Of a stretch of 64,000 bases of DNA, positions 45,203 to 55,803 are shown one piece after another. The translations under genes and the position numbers were made by a program. The notes beneath the pieces were generated by a model that worked only from the letters and a program-made list of their open reading frames with translations, was not told the origin of the DNA and made no database searches. The DNA comes from Spirobacillus cienkowskii (GTDB lineage: Bacteria; Bdellovibrionota_B; Oligoflexia; Silvanigrellales; Silvanigrellaceae): NCBI RefSeq assembly GCF_037081835.1, contig NZ_CP146516.1:519501-583500 (forward strand), written 5' to 3'. How positions within the stretch are numbered: position 1 is the first letter of the stretch; each line of letters opens with the position of its first letter.

Positions 45203-45829
45203 GTGAATTTATGTTTCAAGATTTTTATTTTATTTGTATTTTTTATTTCTGTAAGTTGCGGAAAAGTGATTCCAGAAATTCGATATTTAAAAAGTGAAAC
45301 CGTTGAACCTGAGCTTATTCATGTCTCCAATTCAGTTAAAGATAGACTGAGAAACCTTGGGGTAGGAGAGGATCTCCTTAGTAGAACAAAATATGTAACC
45401 ATTAAATTTGAAGATGATTCTTATTTTAATAGCAAAAAAAATGGTGATAATGATGAGGCTGAATGTTCAAGATATAGTTCCAAATCAAAAACATACGATA
45501 ACGTGATCTATCTTAAAAGCTTAATAAAGATTAGAAAATCATTTTGGAATAATCCACCAATAGCGCAAAAATATAAGTTTCATCGTGATGTGCAAAAGTA
45601 TAAGAATGACTTTAAATTAGAGCTGATTGCTCATGAGCTTGGTCATTGTATTTGGAGTTTGAGTCACACTCCTGAGAAAAATGAAATTATGAGTGTAAAT
45701 CATTCTAGTCCATTGAGCGCACAGGCATGGGACAAATTTGCTATGCAAATCATAGCCCATCAGCATTTGTTTAAAGATCTCGATTGGCTTTTAAAACAAC
45801 AGAAAGAAAATAATGATCGTCAAGAATGA
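45203..45829 (+). CDS. Lipoprotein with metzincin-like metalloprotease motif
   Basis: 208 residues from a GTG at 45203; the same frame is open upstream but there it crosses tRNA-Leu, so I reject any earlier start. The signal peptide ends at a lipobox cysteine (SVSC). The key segment is IAHELGHCIWSLSHTPEKNEIMSVN: a zinc motif HExxH followed by a third histidine and a Met-turn-like IM, as in matrixin-type metzincins, but with one residue more than the standard HExxHxxGxxH and a Trp in place of the Gly. The peptidase activity is therefore plausible but unproven. The gene is probably envelope-located. Confidence 0.6.
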   Translation: MNLCFKIFILFVFFISVSCGKVIPEIRYLKSETVEPELIHVSNSVKDRLRNLGVGEDLLSRTKYVTIKFEDDSYFNSKKNGDNDEAECSRYSSKSKTYDNVIYLKSLIKIRKSFWNNPPIAQKYKFHRDVQKYKNDFKLELIAHELGHCIWSLSHTPEKNEIMSVNHSSPLSAQAWDKFAMQIIAHQHLFKDLDWLLKQQKENNDRQE

Positions 45830-45970
45830 TGAAATCTTCTGTTATATCAGTCTTTACTAAATCTCAATTACAGCAAAATTTTTGTACCTTGCAAAAGTAA
45901 TTTTAATGTATATCTTTTGATGGGTATTTCATTTTTGAAAAAGCTCTATTTTTATTTTTAATGAGGTAAT

Positions 45971-46690
45971 ATGATGTCTCTTCGTACTTTAGGTCGTAGC
46001 CCTTCTCAAGCGCGACCAATTAAAATTACACCAAAATATTTAAAAAATCCTGCTGGTTCTGTTTTGGTTGAATATGGCGAAACCAAGGTGCTATGTTCTG
46101 CAAGTATAGAAGACACTTTACCGAATTGGATGCGTGGAACACGTGGACAAGGATGGGTCACTGCTGAGTACTCTTTACTTCCAGCATCTACTCAAGATCG
46201 CACTCGCCGCGAGCGTCAAAATCTTTCTGGTCGCACCCAAGAGATACAAAGACTTATAGGTCGTTCTTTAAGAGCTGTTGTCGATCTTAAACTACTTGGT
46301 GAAAGAACAATTATTGTAGATTGTGATGTGATTCAAGCTGATGGTGGTACACGTACTGCTTCGATTACTGGTGGATATATTGCATTAAAATTGGCAATTG
46401 AATCGTTAATCAAACAAAATAAATTAAAAAATAATCCTCTTCGTGATGCGGTTGCTGCAATTTCTTTAGGTGTTTTTGAAGATCAGGTTTTTGTAGACCT
46501 CGATTACCAAGAAGATCTCAAAGCAGATGTTGATCTTAATGTGGTGATGACCGCAAGTGGACAACTCCTAGAAGTTCAGGGATCTGCGGAAAAGCGTCCA
46601 TTTACTCGAGAGAATTTAAATAAAATGCTAGATCTTGCATCAAGTTCTTTACAAGAAATATTTGATGAACAAAACGCTGCGCTTGCTTGA
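45971..46690 (+). CDS. rph: Ribonuclease PH
   Basis: Phosphate-dependent 3' exoribonuclease that trims tRNA 3' ends. 239 residues, standard length. Motifs: GSVLVEYGETKVLCSAS, the GTRGQGWVTAEYSLLP block, RTRRERQNLSGRTQEIQRLI and the active-site DCDVIQADGGTRTASITG. GAGG stands before a double ATG (45971 or 45974). It ends 7 bases before the phosphofructokinase start, so the two are probably co-transcribed. Confidence 0.95.
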   Translation: MMSLRTLGRSPSQARPIKITPKYLKNPAGSVLVEYGETKVLCSASIEDTLPNWMRGTRGQGWVTAEYSLLPASTQDRTRRERQNLSGRTQEIQRLIGRSLRAVVDLKLLGERTIIVDCDVIQADGGTRTASITGGYIALKLAIESLIKQNKLKNNPLRDAVAAISLGVFEDQVFVDLDYQEDLKADVDLNVVMTASGQLLEVQGSAEKRPFTRENLNKMLDLASSSLQEIFDEQNAALA

Positions 46691-46697
46691 GGTCACG

Positions 46698-48068
46698 ATG
46701 ATTGAATCCAGCAATATTAAACCAGATACATTTATGGTTGAGAGCTTGACGCAAAATTTTGGTAACGCTCTCATTCCTTCGCCATTAAGAACATCGTTTC
46801 AAACAGAAAACTTTGTTGATGATGGTAGGGATAGGATTCTTGTTGACATATCATTAAACGGGCTATTAAAGGCGTCTCGTCCTGAACAGGGAAATATTCT
46901 TTTTAACCCTCTTTCTTTTGAGTTGGCGGGGCCGCGAGAAAAAATATTTTGGAACCCCGAAAGTCTTAAAGTTGCAATTGTAACGTGTGGTGGACTCGCT
47001 CCAGGTCTCAATAACGTTGTCCAAAATTTAGTTACGTTTTTGTCGGACCGTTACAACGTCAAAAATATTTTTGGTGTGCCGTATGGGTATCAGGGATTTA
47101 CTCACGACCCGCTTACCAAAAGATTTGCTTTTGGTTGGCGACGCCTCGATTCACTCTCTGTCCAAAATATTGATTTTGAAGGGGGTAGTGTTCTAGGAAC
47201 GGGTCGAGGTCATTCTAATCATGTTAGTATTGTTGATGCCTTGATGTTACGCGATATCAATATTCTCTTTACAATTGGTGGAGATGGCACTTTAGCGGGT
47301 GCTCATGCTATTCATGAAGAAATTAAGCGTCGTAGAGTACCAATTGGATTGATTGGTATACCTAAAACAATTGATAATGATGTATTGTGGGTCAGTAAAA
47401 CATTTGGTTTTGAATCTGCAGTTGCTAAATCTGTTGAAGCATTGCGCTGTGCGCAAACAGAAGCGCGCTCTGCATTTCATGGAATTGGTTTGGTAAAAAT
47501 CATGGGACGCAATAGTGGTGCATTGACTGCAACTGCTGCCGTGGCAATGAATGATATTGATTTTGTTTTAGTGCCAGAAGTACCTATACGTTTAGAAGGA
47601 CAAAATGGACTTTTAAATGCAATAGTGAGAAAAGTGCTTGATAAAGGAAACATCACCATTGCAGTCGCTGAAGGTGCAGGTCAAGACCTTTTTCCTCCTT
47701 CTGAGATTGAAAAAGATCCTAGCGGCAATGTAAAATTAAAAGATATCGGTAAATTTTTACAGAAAAAAATTACAGATGAATTTAAGGCAAGAAATATTGA
47801 AACGACGCTAAAATATATTGATCCAAGTTATATGCTCCGTGCTCAAACAACGTCAGCCGATGACTCAGTATTTTGTGCAAAACTTGGTCAAAATGCTGTT
47901 CATGCGGCAATGGCTGGCAAAACTGGCTGTATGGTAGGATATGCTCATGAACGCTTTACGCATGTTCCTTTATCTGCAGCGGCGCTTGGAAAAAAACAAT
48001 TGAGTGTCAATGATCCTCTATGGCTTTCAGTTCTTGCTGCTACGGGACAACCTGTTCACTGGGATTAA
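46698..48068 (+). CDS. 6-phosphofructokinase (ATP-dependent type)
   Basis: Phosphorylates fructose 6-phosphate in glycolysis. 456 residues from the ATG at 46698, with GAGG upstream; a longer frame reaches back into rph and is rejected. Motifs: VAIVTCGGLAPGLNNVV, GSVLGTGRG, the phosphate loop IGGDGTLAGA (Gly after GGD, typical of ATP-using enzymes; PPi-type enzymes have Asp there), GIPKTIDNDV with the catalytic Asp, and IMGRNSG. It is longer than E. coli PfkA (320) and resembles the plant/spirochaete-like long clade. The N-terminal 90 residues are clade specific. Confidence 0.88.
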   Translation: MIESSNIKPDTFMVESLTQNFGNALIPSPLRTSFQTENFVDDGRDRILVDISLNGLLKASRPEQGNILFNPLSFELAGPREKIFWNPESLKVAIVTCGGLAPGLNNVVQNLVTFLSDRYNVKNIFGVPYGYQGFTHDPLTKRFAFGWRRLDSLSVQNIDFEGGSVLGTGRGHSNHVSIVDALMLRDINILFTIGGDGTLAGAHAIHEEIKRRRVPIGLIGIPKTIDNDVLWVSKTFGFESAVAKSVEALRCAQTEARSAFHGIGLVKIMGRNSGALTATAAVAMNDIDFVLVPEVPIRLEGQNGLLNAIVRKVLDKGNITIAVAEGAGQDLFPPSEIEKDPSGNVKLKDIGKFLQKKITDEFKARNIETTLKYIDPSYMLRAQTTSADDSVFCAKLGQNAVHAAMAGKTGCMVGYAHERFTHVPLSAAALGKKQLSVNDPLWLSVLAATGQPVHWD

Positions 48069-48117
48069 ATTAAAAATTAAAGCGTTTTTATGAGCTTTGG
48101 GGGATGAATTCAAATTC

Positions 48118-50169
48118 ATGATTGCCGGTTCTAAAACGCTGAAATTTTATTTTTTACTTTCTATAATTTTTTCTTTTTTATTTCCTTTTGTTTTATCAAT
48201 TATACTTTTTTGGAATTTTATATCTCATACTAACGAGAAAATGCGACTTGCAAATAGTCAATTGCAGAGAAGCATGAATTTAGAATTAATTGATACATTT
48301 CATAAAATTCAATCCTCTATTGTTATGGTATCACAGTCTGTAGAGCTAAAAAACTATTTTGATTCTACAATAGATGAACAATCTAGTAATTATAAAAAAT
48401 TTACTTATTCTATTGATTTAATCAGAAAAAAAATGCCATATCATAATACAAAATGGCTTGTGTATAATACCAGAGGAAATTTAATTGTTAATATACCAGA
48501 TAAAAATTATTCTACAAAAATTGATTTAAATGAAACTCAAAAATATGGAGCATATTTAAATAATAGTTTTAAAAGAATTGAATTTTTCATTCCAATTTCT
48601 TATAAAATTATTCCTAGTCAATTAAGTATAAAAAATAAAATAGGTTATATAATTGTTTTATTGGATATAAATGAAATACAGAAAAATTTTCCTATGCTAC
48701 TTGAAATTCAAGCTATTTCAAATAACTTAGATATTGAGCAATTTAAAACAAAATTTAACTTAATTTATATGAATAATATAGAAATTAGTTTTATCTATTT
48801 ATATATTTTTATTTCTTTTATTTTTTCTATTATTTTAATAATTTTTGGTTTGCAAATATTCCAGAGAAAAATTGTTGATAAAATAATTTTCCTTAGAAAT
48901 AGAGTTATTAATGAAAGAAAAGGAGTAGAAAAAAATTTAATAGTTAATGAATTAGAGTCTTTGTCTTTTACATTTGATTTGTTTTTACGCTATACAGAAT
49001 ATCTTCAAAGAGAAATGAATAGAAATTCACAACTTATTGCAGTTGGAAATATTGCACACTTAATTGCGCATGATATCAAAAAACCATTTACAAAATTAGA
49101 ATTTTTTATTCAGGAAATAAAAAAAATTAGTAATAAAGATAATAATGAAAATATTAAAAAATTACTCGTTTATTTTGAGCCTCATATAAAAAGCTCTGTC
49201 GATTATATTGATCACATGTTAAAAGAAATTATGGAAGCAGGAGTTAATGAGTTAAATATTTTAGAAAATGTAAAATTAGAAAATATTATTAATAAATCAA
49301 TAAAAAATTTAATTATTGTTCAAGAAGATACAAATATAGAATTATTAATTAATATTAATAATGATTTTTATCTTAACGTCGATGAAAATAGAATTGTTAG
49401 GGTGTTTGTTAATATTTTAAATAACGCTATAGAAGCTATGAATTTTTATGGAAAAATATGGATTAATTCGAATTTAATCAAAAGTAATAATATTTTATAT
49501 GCTGAAATTTGTATAGGAAATAGCAATTCTTATATTCCAGCAGATAAAATTAATCGATTATTTGATCCATTTTACACAATACATAAAACGCATGGCACTG
49601 GATTAGGTCTAGCGATTGCACAGAAAATTGTAAATTTACATGGTGGTGTTATTAGATGTCAGTCGCAGATTGAAAAAGGTGTAGAATTTATTTTCACATT
49701 ACCTGTTAGTACAATAAAATATAATGTAAATATCTCAGAGATTCCAAATAATATAAAAGGTCAAAAATTATTTTTGGATTACTATGAAGAATTAACTTCA
49801 GAAAGTAAAAACTATTTTACTGAAACTTTAGTTGTGATCGATGACGATCCCCTTATTTGTAAGAGCTGGAAGCGAAACGTTAACGATATTAACGTACTTA
49901 CTTTTTTAAGCCCTGAGAATTTTTTATTGTATATTGATAATAATAAAGAAATTTTAGGTAATATTAAATATTTAGTTTCGGATTATTATTTTGGAAAGGG
50001 TTCTCGTTATTTATTTGAAGATTTTATTGTAAAGTTAAAAAAAATTTATGGCGGAAAAATATTTTTATCGAGTGATTTAAATCTTGAGAGTGAAAATTTT
50101 ATAAAAAAAGAAAAAATTATTATTATAAAAAAGAGAGTTTATTCTGCTCAAGAGTTAAAAAAATTCTAG
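48118..50169 (+). CDS. Membrane hybrid histidine kinase with C-terminal receiver
   Basis: 683 residues from the ATG at 48118; an in-frame TTG at 48097 would add seven residues and has no better ribosome site. Two membrane helices (about 10-32 and near 225-250) enclose an outer sensor domain without recognisable family. The kinase core has phospho-His H318 (LIAHDIKKPF), an N box (VNILNNAIEAM), and a G2 box (GTGLGLAIAQKIV). A degenerate-looking receiver follows (VVIDDDPLICKSW, phospho-acceptor D622 in VSDYYFG, lysines in IIKKRVYS). No response regulator gene is adjacent. Confidence 0.82.
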   Translation: MIAGSKTLKFYFLLSIIFSFLFPFVLSIILFWNFISHTNEKMRLANSQLQRSMNLELIDTFHKIQSSIVMVSQSVELKNYFDSTIDEQSSNYKKFTYSIDLIRKKMPYHNTKWLVYNTRGNLIVNIPDKNYSTKIDLNETQKYGAYLNNSFKRIEFFIPISYKIIPSQLSIKNKIGYIIVLLDINEIQKNFPMLLEIQAISNNLDIEQFKTKFNLIYMNNIEISFIYLYIFISFIFSIILIIFGLQIFQRKIVDKIIFLRNRVINERKGVEKNLIVNELESLSFTFDLFLRYTEYLQREMNRNSQLIAVGNIAHLIAHDIKKPFTKLEFFIQEIKKISNKDNNENIKKLLVYFEPHIKSSVDYIDHMLKEIMEAGVNELNILENVKLENIINKSIKNLIIVQEDTNIELLININNDFYLNVDENRIVRVFVNILNNAIEAMNFYGKIWINSNLIKSNNILYAEICIGNSNSYIPADKINRLFDPFYTIHKTHGTGLGLAIAQKIVNLHGGVIRCQSQIEKGVEFIFTLPVSTIKYNVNISEIPNNIKGQKLFLDYYEELTSESKNYFTETLVVIDDDPLICKSWKRNVNDINVLTFLSPENFLLYIDNNKEILGNIKYLVSDYYFGKGSRYLFEDFIVKLKKIYGGKIFLSSDLNLESENFIKKEKIIIIKKRVYSAQELKKF

Positions 50170-51518
50170 CCATTTCCTGTAATAGCAAGGTCTTTAATTA
50201 AAATTTTTGGACAAATGCCTTTAACTGTAAGTTCTTCTTCAGAATCCACATAACAAATATTTTTAAGTAGTGTTAAAAAATCTCCCGCAACAGTTGCTGT
50301 TTCAATACTTGTTTTTTTATTATTTTCTACTATAAATCCATCAAATGGTAAAGAAAAAGATCCTTGCAGGGCATTTACTCCCGCATGTAGCGATTTTACA
50401 TTTTCGATATTAATATACGGTTCAGTTGGCAAATTATCTTGAAATGCTGCCGCATTTTTATTAGATTTTATATGTAAAAAATGGGGTGATATCGTGATTT
50501 TTGCACCACTATTTGCGTTTCCTGTAGATGTTGTTAGAAATTTTTTAGCAGTATAGCTACTGTGTAAGAAATTTTTTAAAACTCCATTTTTGATAATTTC
50601 TGTTTCTTGAGTATTGGTTCCTTCATCATCAAATAACGTTTTTGCAACATTTTTTTCATGAAGCGGTGCATCGTATAAATTAACAAGTGGACTTGCAATT
50701 TCTTTGCCAAGAGAATCAATTGTGCTTAAACTTTTTTTATCTAAAATGTTTTGAGCATTTATAAAATTTGCAAATGAATACAATATATCTAAAAAAGATT
50801 CGGGTGAAAATAATACAGAATATTTACCAGATTTTATAGGCGTATAGTTTAAATGTTTTATGGTTTTTTCTAGTGCAATTTTTGCACATTCTAAAACATT
50901 TAATTTTTGATAACCATTAACTATGCTAATATGCCCAGCTTCGCGAGCATGTTTTCCTTCTTCTTGAGCTAGTGGATAAAAGTAACAATAGGCAATATTT
51001 TTTTTCTCAGATTTTAAAACGCCATTGCTATTAAAGTAAAATCTCCCAGATAATGATTCAGAAATTTTATTATAAGGAACACTTTTAAAAACAGAATCAT
51101 GATCAAGAATCAAGCTTTCTGCTTTGATACATTCATTTGCAAGTTCTTGAATAGGAGAAATTATTGAATTTTCGTTTTGGGAAAACGCATTTTCTTGAGG
51201 TGTTAAACAGGATTCACTAAATTCATAAATCACTTCTTTTGAAGAAAAATAAGATGATTCAAGCGCAATTTCTAAAGCATCTTTTATGCCTTGAGTTGTT
51301 AAATTTGAAGTATTTGTAACGCCAACTTGGTTATTTTTATTCCATACTCTAATAAAAAGGGTTGTTTTTGTTGCAGAAGAAAGAGCAAAGGGGTTTTTAT
51401 TTTTTGAACTTGCAGAGATTTCTTCTCTAAATGAACCATTGACATCAAATTTTTGAATACCAAGAGAATTGGCTAAGCTCTGAATTTCAGACTGTATTTT
51501 TTTTATGTTGCGCATCAT
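50166..51518 (-). CDS. tldE: Metalloprotease-associated protein TldE/PmbA
   Basis: 450 residues, the non-catalytic partner of TldD. The TldD-TldE heterodimer unfolds and degrades peptides (microcin B17 leader and CcdA are known substrates) in the cytoplasm. Family features: the N-terminal beta-rich DUF (REEISASSKNK, FIRVWNKNNQVG), PLVNLYDAPL, FDDEGTNTQETEIIKNGVLKNFLHSSYTAKKF, and SLPFDGFIVENNKK near the end. The HExxxH motif is absent, as expected. It follows tldD after 21 bases. The stop overlaps the end of the convergent kinase gene by 4 bases. Confidence 0.88.
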   Translation of the reverse strand: MMRNIKKIQSEIQSLANSLGIQKFDVNGSFREEISASSKNKNPFALSSATKTTLFIRVWNKNNQVGVTNTSNLTTQGIKDALEIALESSYFSSKEVIYEFSESCLTPQENAFSQNENSIISPIQELANECIKAESLILDHDSVFKSVPYNKISESLSGRFYFNSNGVLKSEKKNIAYCYFYPLAQEEGKHAREAGHISIVNGYQKLNVLECAKIALEKTIKHLNYTPIKSGKYSVLFSPESFLDILYSFANFINAQNILDKKSLSTIDSLGKEIASPLVNLYDAPLHEKNVAKTLFDDEGTNTQETEIIKNGVLKNFLHSSYTAKKFLTTSTGNANSGAKITISPHFLHIKSNKNAAAFQDNLPTEPYINIENVKSLHAGVNALQGSFSLPFDGFIVENNKKTSIETATVAGDFLTLLKNICYVDSEEELTVKGICPKILIKDLAITGNG

Positions 51519-51539
51519 AGGCTTTGTCCTTTGTTGAGT

Positions 51540-53000
51540 TTAACGACCGCCAACTGTAATCGAATCAACTTTAATATGTGGCTGGCCGACTGTGACATAA
51601 ATGCTGCCACTAACAGAGCCGCAAAATCCTGCTGAAATATCAAGATCATTGCCAGACATTGATATTTTTTTCATGATTTCTGTTGCCTGCCCAATTAATG
51701 TAGCGCCTTTTACTGGCTTTGTGACTTTGCCATTTTCAATCATCCAGGCTTCTTCTACCGCAAAATTAAAATCTCCTGTTCCATTAACACTTCCTCCTCC
51801 AAGCTTTTTGCAGTATATGCCCTTATCGATGCTGCTAATCATCTCTTCTTTTTTAAATTTGCCTGGCGCAATATATGTATTGCGCATACGACTTGCCGGA
51901 GCAAATGTATAGTTTTGGCGGCGTCCACTTCCTGTTCGAGGATGTCCTGTTAACAGGTGACCCATGCGATCAGCAATAAAATTTCTAAGAATTCCATTTT
52001 CAATCAATAATGTTTTTTGCGTAGGCATCCCTTCATCGTCCATATCGTATGAGCCAAAACCATTTTCCCAAAAGCCTTCATCCCATGCGGTCAGGTTTTC
52101 GTGCGCAATTTTTTGCCCTTTTAGGCTGCTAAAAGGTGTTGAATTGCTTTGCACTGCTGTTGTCTCTAAAAGATGTCCACAAGCTTCATGAAAAATTACG
52201 CCACCAAATTGGTTTGCAAGAACAACAGGGTAAACGCCAGAAGGAACATAATCAGCATGCAGCATATACCCAGCGCTTTCTGCTAAATCTTGACAAATTT
52301 CTCTAAAATTTAAACTCTTAAAAAATTGCGGTTGCGCAGAGACGCCCATTCTTTTGTGAGCAGAAGTGCGATGAGCGCCATCTTGGCAAACAACTTGGGC
52401 AGAAATTGATTGATGTAAGCGAATATCGCGTGCAAATGTTCCCTCACTAGACGCAACTAGAACCTCTTGCCAGTCTTGGAATCCGCTTGTTGTAAAGCTT
52501 TGTAGCGATGTTGTTAATTTTTTTTGTTGTAAATTACAATTTAAAAGCAGTTCGCAGAGTTCAGAAATAGGACTCACTTCTTTAAGCCAATTATTTTTAC
52601 TTCGTATTTGAGCATAATCTCTAAGTGGTTCTAAGTTAATATCTGTTGTAATTCTGTTGTGAGAAAGTTTTAAACCCATGATATCAAGTGCTTTTTCTAA
52701 AATATTTTTAAGCCCATTAAAGCTGACATCGTTGGTTGATACGTAGCAGTCTTCTTTTCCTTTAAATAAGCGAATCCCTGCACCTAGGCTCAGGGTAGGA
52801 TTAATTGCAGTTATCATTTCATTTTCAACAAGGGCATTGATATAATGTCCTCTTTGAATAAAAAATTCTACAAAATCAGCACCTGCAGCTCGACCTAATC
52901 CTAATAACGTTGCTAGAGCATCTTTCCAAGACTCATCAAACTGATTTATTGACATAGAGAATTGAGTATTGGAAATGTTTGAAACAAGAGGTTGTTGCAT
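51540..53000 (-). CDS. tldD: Metalloprotease TldD
   Basis: 486 residues, the catalytic subunit of the TldD-TldE protease. The zinc motif HEACGH (H271, E272, H276, type HExxxH) lies in [12 protein letters not shown], and the third ligand is the cysteine in [10 protein letters not shown] near 465. GAGG is 6 bases before the ATG. Other family blocks are [20 protein letters not shown] and [13 protein letters not shown]. It forms an operon with tldE. No bacteriocin or RiPP precursor gene was noticed nearby, so the substrate here is unknown. Confidence 0.92.
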   Translation of the reverse strand: MQQPLVSNISNTQFSMSINQFDESWKDALATLLGLGRAAGADFVEFFIQRGHYINALVENEMITAINPTLSLGAGIRLFKGKEDCYVSTNDVSFNGLKNILEKALDIMGLKLSHNRITTDINLEPLRDYAQIRSKNNWLKEVSPISELCELLLNCNLQQKKLTTSLQSFTTSGFQDWQEVLVASSEGTFARDIRLHQSISAQVVCQDGAHRTSAHKRMGVSAQPQFFKSLNFREICQDLAESAGYMLHADYVPSGVYPVVLANQFGGVIFHEACGHLLETTAVQSNSTPFSSLKGQKIAHENLTAWDEGFWENGFGSYDMDDEGMPTQKTLLIENGILRNFIADRMGHLLTGHPRTGSGRRQNYTFAPASRMRNTYIAPGKFKKEEMISSIDKGIYCKKLGGGSVNGTGDFNFAVEEAWMIENGKVTKPVKGATLIGQATEIMKKISMSGNDLDISAGFCGSVSGSIYVTVGQPHIKVDSITVGGR

Positions 53001-53028
53001 TTTTTCCTCGTAAAAAATTTGTGATACA

Positions 53029-53763
53029 TTATTCAGGTAGAAACAGATCGCTTTTATGTTTAAATATTAGTTCATCAATTTTGCCCGAAGACTTTAATTT
53101 TTTGCTTGCTTCCATTAATTTCTCAACTAGATCTTTTGGAGCATTTTTTGTAACTGCAAGAAAAAAAGTCACTCTGATTGGGGTATACCCTTTTTTTAGA
53201 TCTTGAAGTTTTAGTCCAAGTGTTTTTGCAGATTTTACAATATTTACTTCTGAAGAATACATTGCATCCACTTTGCCTTCATAGAGCATTTGTGTGCACT
53301 GATTGAATGTTGGTACTGGGATTAAATTTTCAAACCCTTGAGTAATAAGATACTTATTTAAAACAGAGTCAAGCCATACACAAATAGTGTCTAATTTTTT
53401 TGCATCTTGAATGTTTTTGCAAGATTTTTTAGAGCGCTTAAGCGTATAAAAAGAATTATCTACATTTAAAAATTTGCTGATGTTATAAAATTTTTTTTCA
53501 TTATTTTCATTTAAAGCTTTGACAGTCGCAAAAATTTCTTTTGATTTTGGAGTTATGCTATTCATTTTTTTATATATATTTGGATAGGTATTAATCTCAA
53601 TTATAGCATTTACTTGTGCAGTTTTGAAAAGCTCTTGGGCTGTTTCAAAATAAAATTTTCCTGCAGAAGGAGGTGTTAGTAATATAACGTTATTTGATGC
53701 AAATATATGCATTGGTGTTAGTAAAATAAAATAGCATAAGACTCGATATAAAGTTACAGACAA
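53029..53763 (-). CDS. Periplasmic solute-binding protein, family 3-like
   Basis: 244 residues, probably starting with TTG at 53763. A signal peptide (hydrophobic 7-20, cleavage near IFAS) precedes a two-lobed binding-protein fold: [10 protein letters not shown] early, [20 protein letters not shown] (typical of the hinge and second lobe) and [19 protein letters not shown] near the end. The usual ligands are amino acids, but no ABC transporter permease or ATPase gene is near, so it may be a chemoreceptor partner or an orphan. It is located 29 bases upstream of tldD on the same strand. Confidence 0.72.
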   Translation of the reverse strand: MSVTLYRVLCYFILLTPMHIFASNNVILLTPPSAGKFYFETAQELFKTAQVNAIIEINTYPNIYKKMNSITPKSKEIFATVKALNENNEKKFYNISKFLNVDNSFYTLKRSKKSCKNIQDAKKLDTICVWLDSVLNKYLITQGFENLIPVPTFNQCTQMLYEGKVDAMYSSEVNIVKSAKTLGLKLQDLKKGYTPIRVTFFLAVTKNAPKDLVEKLMEASKKLKSSGKIDELIFKHKSDLFLPE

Positions 53764-53797
53764 TGCTCTTAACCTTTATTCAAAGTTTTTGTTCAAG

Positions 53798-53820
53798 AAC
53801 GTTCAATATGAACGTTTTTT
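53798..53820. terminator. Hairpin between aspS and the binding-protein gene
   Basis: An 8-bp stem (aacgttca/tgaacgtt, 53798-53805 with 53809-53816) and a T run to 53820 on the plus strand. Both neighbouring genes run leftward, so for them the Ts lie on the wrong side; it may still pause or terminate aspS transcripts. Confidence 0.4.
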
Positions 53821-53840
53821 ATAACAGGTATGTTATTTAT

Positions 53841-55652
53841 TTATAACATTTTTGTTTGAATATGAATTTCTTTCAACTGCTGCATTGAAACAGGACTTGG
53901 TGCTTTCATGAGTAGATCCATCGCTTTCTGGTTTAATGGGAATGCAATGACTTCTCGGATATTGGGTTCGTTCAGCAGCAGCATGATCATGCGATCTATC
54001 CCAGGGGCAATTCCTCCATGAGGAGGCGCGCCAAACGCAAAAGCATTCCACAGAGCACCAAACTTAGATTCAACGTCATTTTCTGAATACCCCGCAATTT
54101 CAAATGCCCGTTTCATAATATCACGTTTGTGATTTCTGATCGCTCCAGACGATAATTCTATTCCGTTGCAAACAAGATCATACTGATAAGCAGTAATGTT
54201 TAAAGGATTTTTTTGATTTAGGGCTTCCATTCCTCCCTGCGGCATTGAAAATGGATTGTGAGAAAAATCAATTTTCTGCGCGTCTTCATTATATTCAAAC
54301 ATTGGAAAATCGACAATCCAGGCAAAAGCCCAGTTATTTGTATTTTTTAGGTTTAGTTTTTCTGCTAAATATGTTCTAATTTTCCCACCAGCAATTTGGG
54401 TTTTTTGTTTATGATTACCAACGATAAAAACAATTGCATTGTTGTTTTCTAAACGTAACTGATTGCCAAGAGCTTTTTTTTCTGCGTCAGACAGTTGTTT
54501 GGCAATAGATCCTTTCCATTCTCCATCTTTTACAGCAAGCCAAGGTAGTCCTCCTAATCCCTGTTCTTTTGCAAATTGGTCTACCTCATCAAAAAACTTA
54601 CGAGATTGCGATGCAGCATTAGGCAGTACGATAGCGCGTAAAATACCTTTATTTTTTAATATGGTTTGAAATAATGCGGATTGCGTGTGTTCAAGAGTTT
54701 CTTCTACATTTTGCATTTCAAGATTAAAGCGAAGATCGGGTTTGTCGGTTCCATATTTATCCATGGAATCATGCCAAGGGATGCATGGGAAACGGCGGTT
54801 ATTTTTTCTATATTCAGAATTATAGTGACTGAGTGGTAGTATTGGTTTGTCAGAAAATTTCTTATTTTCAAACAACTCGCCCATCAGCTGTTCGACAACA
54901 TGAAAGACTTCATCTTGTGTAACAAAACTCATCTCAATATCGAGTTGGTAAAATTCTCCTGGAGCTCTGTCCGCTCGTGGATCTTCGTCGCGAAAACAAG
55001 GCGCTATTTGAAAGTACCTATCAAATCCAGAGCACATTAATAGTTGTTTAAATTGTTGTGGGGCTTGAGGAAGTGCGTAAAAATGACCAGGATGCAAGCG
55101 GCTTGGCACAAGAAAATCACGTGCGCCTTCTGGCGAACTGCTGGTTAAAATTGGAGTGTTAAACTCATGAAACCCCAAAGAATGCATTATGCTTCTAATG
55201 TGCTGGATAACTTGGCAGCGAAATAAAATGTTCTTATGCATTTTTTCAGTTCGTAAATCAAGAAAACGAAACGCAAGACGTGTGTCTTCACTTTCTTGTT
55301 TAGGATTATGAGCAATAGGAAAAGGCAAGATTTCAGAAGGAGATTCGACTACAAATTCTGATGCAATGACTTCTATTTCTCCAGTACTCATTTTTGAGTT
55401 TATTGCTCCTTCTCGTTTTGAAACGAGGCCGGTAATTTGAATAACTGATTCTTGGCGAGTTTGGCTTGCTTCATGAAAAAAAGGAGTATTAGGATGAATA
55501 ACAACTTGAGTTAATCCGTAATTGTCGCGGATATCAATAAAAATTAATCCACCTAAATTTCGTTTTGCATGCAGCCATCCTATTAATGTCACTTTTTGAT
55601 TAAGATGCGTTATATTGAGTTCTGAACAATGATGTGTGCGTAATAGCTGCAT
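53841..55652 (-). CDS. aspS: Aspartyl-tRNA synthetase
   Basis: Charges tRNA-Asp. 603 residues of the bacterial type: N-terminal OB-fold (VTLIGWLHAKRNLGGLIFID), class II motif 2 (FRDEDPRADRAPGEFYQLD), the bacterial GAD insertion in the middle (LGGLPWLAVKDGEWKG) and motif 3 (GIAPGIDRMIMLL). Residue 31-32 region reads RNLGGL with Leu, as in discriminating AspRS such as that of E. coli, rather than the His seen in many non-discriminating enzymes. That agrees with asnA in the window (asparagine made as free amino acid). Confidence 0.95.
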   Translation of the reverse strand: MQLLRTHHCSELNITHLNQKVTLIGWLHAKRNLGGLIFIDIRDNYGLTQVVIHPNTPFFHEASQTRQESVIQITGLVSKREGAINSKMSTGEIEVIASEFVVESPSEILPFPIAHNPKQESEDTRLAFRFLDLRTEKMHKNILFRCQVIQHIRSIMHSLGFHEFNTPILTSSSPEGARDFLVPSRLHPGHFYALPQAPQQFKQLLMCSGFDRYFQIAPCFRDEDPRADRAPGEFYQLDIEMSFVTQDEVFHVVEQLMGELFENKKFSDKPILPLSHYNSEYRKNNRRFPCIPWHDSMDKYGTDKPDLRFNLEMQNVEETLEHTQSALFQTILKNKGILRAIVLPNAASQSRKFFDEVDQFAKEQGLGGLPWLAVKDGEWKGSIAKQLSDAEKKALGNQLRLENNNAIVFIVGNHKQKTQIAGGKIRTYLAEKLNLKNTNNWAFAWIVDFPMFEYNEDAQKIDFSHNPFSMPQGGMEALNQKNPLNITAYQYDLVCNGIELSSGAIRNHKRDIMKRAFEIAGYSENDVESKFGALWNAFAFGAPPHGGIAPGIDRMIMLLLNEPNIREVIAFPLNQKAMDLLMKAPSPVSMQQLKEIHIQTKML

Positions 55653-55803
55653 TTTAAAACCTTTCCAGGAGTAAAAAAATTAACGGATCTCGTATATCAT
55701 AAAAATGTATAAGGGTATAGAGGATTAAGCAGAACTCTAAGTTTTTATACAGGGGATAGATTTTAAAATTATACAGCAAATTCTATTTTTATTTAGTTAA
55801 TTT

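Noticed and set aside
46635-46697. N-terminal extension of phosphofructokinase into rph
   Set aside because: The GAGG box and ATG at 46698 give a normal start; the extension is the rph 3' end read in another frame.
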